Of a DNA stretch of 8,737 bases, positions 7,830 through 8,737 are shown in pieces. This stretch comes from DYMC01 sp035406705 (GTDB lineage: Bacteria > Verrucomicrobiota > Lentisphaeria > Victivallales > GWF2-50-93): contig CAYRRM010000068.1 of NCBI GenBank assembly GCA_964426675.1, positions 1 through 8,737 of the forward strand, read 5' to 3'. The notes beneath the pieces were generated by a model, which worked only from the letters and a program-made list of their open reading frames with translations, was not told where the DNA came from and searched no databases. The position numbers and the translations under genes were made by a program. Each line of letters opens with the position of its first letter. The first letter of the stretch is position 1.

Positions 7830-7859
7830 ATTATCCCCCCACAACATAGCAGAGGTCAA
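7830..7859 (-). promoter_or_regulatory. Sigma70-type promoter for the prepilin-hydrolase cluster
   Basis: On the minus strand, the -35 box TTGACC (7854-7859, five of six consensus bases) and the -10 box GATAAT (7830-7835, five of six) are 18 bases apart. The predicted start of transcription is near 7823, which gives a leader of about 85 bases before the prepilin ATG at 7738. The spacer contains a run of six G, which is unusual in this AT-rich region. The -35 box overlaps an 11-base palindrome (7855-7865). Confidence 0.55.
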
Positions 7860-7865
7860 ATTGAC
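7855..7865. repeat. Short palindrome overlapping the -35 box
   Basis: GTCAA-A-TTGAC is a perfect 5+1+5 inverted repeat whose inner part overlaps the -35 hexamer of the predicted promoter. A repressor or activator bound here would affect transcription of the cluster. The short arms also make a chance occurrence possible. Confidence 0.3.
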
Positions 7866-8020
7866 ATATGTAAAAAAGGCAAGAACTCATAAGTATTTTT
7901 CAAAAACACAATCAATACTGCGAAAGTTAGAGAAAAAGGCTATCTTTTTAAGCACTTTTGCCTTTCATTTTGCGATTTCCTTGCATTTTACGAATCGAAT
8001 TTTAAGGATATTTTAGATAA

Positions 8021-8040
8021 TGCCCCGCCATTTGTCAAGA
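8021..8040. repeat. Candidate terminal inverted repeat of the IS3-type element
   Basis: TGCCCCGCCATTTGTCAAGA begins with TG, as IS3-family ends do, and marks the change from AT-rich to GC-richer sequence. It overlaps the last codons and stop of the transposase, a usual arrangement for the right end. The partner end is outside the window. Confidence 0.5.
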
Positions 8041-8737
8041 GCAAAATAAGGGAGAATTCAGCCACTGAGTTAAAGGTGATTGTTTTGTCGCTTCCTGTTC
8101 AAATTCCACCGGCGTCATATATCCCGGAGATGAATGTGGATAATCCTGGTTATACTGGTTAATCCAGTCCCGCCAATTCTTCCCGGAATTCATACACGCT
8201 GGTCCATTCTTCTGGCCACACCAGGTCTTCTTTTAATGTCCGGATTACTCGTTCTGTATCGGCATTTCCTTCTGGATTGTCATAACTGGCAAATATCTGT
8301 TTAATTCCCACAATAGTTCCACTTTCATAAACTTCTCTCAATCTTGGCTGCGACCCGTTATCACTTACCAGACAAGTAGTTCCCTGTTGCCTGATCCCGT
8401 CAGGAAATTGTCTTAATACCGCAAGGTTTAATGCCGTCAGCCATTGTTTGGTAGTGGCTGATTCCCCAGGATGCCAGCCTACAATCTTTTTTGTATACCA
8501 ATCCAGCACTATAATCAGAGACAGCCAGTTTTATGCAGGTATCATTACTTTGGTCATATCTATTCCCCGGACCTGATTAACCGCGCTTGCCCGTATTTTC
8601 TCCGGATATTTCTTCCGAAGCGCTTAACTTCTTTATCTGGATAACTAATAGTCTGTTTTCTTTCATAAGCCGGTATATCCGCTTCTTGTTTACTTGATAC
8701 CCCTGCCGGTATTTCATATACGCCCATACTCTTCTGT
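8035..8737 (-). pseudogene. IS3-family transposase (orfB), frameshifted and interrupted
   Basis: DDE-type integrase that would cut and join the element's ends. Entering at the window edge, the minus strand reads an HTH-like part, RRVWAYMKYRQGYQVNKKRI then YRLMKENRLL. A frameshift follows between about 8610 and 8650. The frame then continues LRKKYPEKIRASAVNQVRGI and DMTKVMIPA to a TAA at 8531-8533, and goes on NWLSLIIVLDWYTKKIVGWH. The three catalytic acids are present: Asp in GIDMT (8558-8560), Asp in VSDNGS (8360-8362) and Glu in NADTER (8252-8254). The last two are separated by 35 residues, the IS3-family D(35)E spacing. A second frameshift at 8170-8176 (TTGGCGG for an expected TTGCGG) precedes the ending RDWINQYNQDYPHSSPGYMT and the stop at 8035-8037. 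The usual Trp before the first Asp is Arg (CGG at 8567-8569). Clearly inactive. Confidence 0.88.

Larger units (their letters stand above)
7739..8020. other. Intergenic control region of the three-gene cluster
   Basis: This 282-base AT-rich stretch lies between the prepilin start and the edge of the insertion sequence. It holds the minus-strand promoter, the palindrome overlapping its -35 box and the leader hairpin listed separately. Bases about 7870-8020 are AT-rich and carry no gene or convincing site that I can see. A weak 6-base inverted repeat (7935-7940 with 7960-7965) has a 19-base loop. Confidence 0.6.
8021..8737 (-). mobile_element. Right-hand part of a decayed IS3-family insertion sequence
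   Basis: The region is GC-richer than its surroundings (about 50% in a counted stretch) and carries the C-terminal two thirds of an IS3-type transposase. The element seems to end at 8021: the plus strand there starts TGCCCCGCCATTTGTCAAGA, with the terminal TG dinucleotide usual for IS3-family ends, only 14 bases beyond the transposase stop (8035-8037). The sequence left of it is immediately AT-rich. The other end and orfA lie beyond the window, so the matching inverted repeat and target duplication cannot be checked. The element is dead by its own transposase. Confidence 0.75.

Noticed and set aside
7861..7866. TTGACA as a forward promoter towards the insertion sequence
   Set aside because: The sequence 16-18 bases downstream has no acceptable -10 box and no forward gene follows.
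7935..7965. AAAGGC/GCCTTT inverted repeat as a terminator for transcription leaving the insertion sequence
   Set aside because: The stem is only six A/T-rich pairs, the loop is 19 bases and the T run is interrupted. It is too weak to call.
31..8290. Identical 13-base block TGTCATAACTGGC at 31-43 and at 8278-8290, suggesting two copies of one insertion sequence
   Set aside because: The match stops at 13 bases and the flanking translation at the left shows no transposase similarity, so chance is the better explanation.
1..8737. CRISPR array, tRNA or rRNA gene
   Set aside because: I saw no regularly spaced direct repeats, no cloverleaf with a TTCRA-type arm and no ribosomal RNA signature on either strand.

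Overview
This is an AT-rich window (roughly one third G+C in the genes) from an uncultured-type Gram-negative bacterium, probably of the PVC group (Lentisphaerae, Planctomycetes or Verrucomicrobia) or a neighbouring candidate phylum. The pointers are a prepilin with the N-terminus FTLIELLVVVAIIAILAAMLLPALSKAREKAR-type pattern and a C-terminal H-x-DG motif, next to very large secreted glycoside-hydrolase-like proteins. This combination is typical of those lineages. The phylum is an inference from gene style, not from a marker gene.

Layout, right to left, because every gene reads on the minus strand. Bases 8021-8737 are the end of a decayed IS3-family insertion sequence: the transposase is broken by two frameshifts and one stop, and the element has a likely terminal repeat at 8021. 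Bases 7739-8020 hold a good sigma70-type promoter (-35 at 7854-7859, -10 at 7830-7835) and an 85-base leader with a perfect hairpin. Then come three genes in one direction: a type II secretion/type IV pilus-like prepilin (7064-7738), a 1064-residue protein joining a parallel beta-helix to a glycoside-hydrolase-like region (3854-7048), and, after a 139-base gap, a 1149-residue protein joining a CBM9-like module to the same kind of glycoside-hydrolase-like region (265-3714). Bases 1-264 carry no gene. Bases 1-190 are richer in G+C (about 47%) and may be the edge of another foreign element.

The two large proteins are diverged paralogues over about 680 residues: a beta-sandwich region opening with a GISDKV-PP-PL signature, a barrel-like region with shared WDN/FDN, EN and HD motifs, and a C-terminal beta domain. 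They differ in their front modules. The simplest reading is a small exported system that attacks complex polysaccharide, with the pseudopilin made from the same transcript. Substrate and reaction cannot be read from the sequence.

The most interesting detail is at the prepilin/beta-helix gene junction. Adding one A to an A4 run at 7087-7090 would extend the prepilin by about 32 well-formed residues to a stop at 6990, which overlaps an ATG at 7000 in the arrangement ATGTTAAGTAA. This suggests that the prepilin C-terminus has been lost by a frameshift (or a base-call error) and that the true start of the downstream gene may be 7000.
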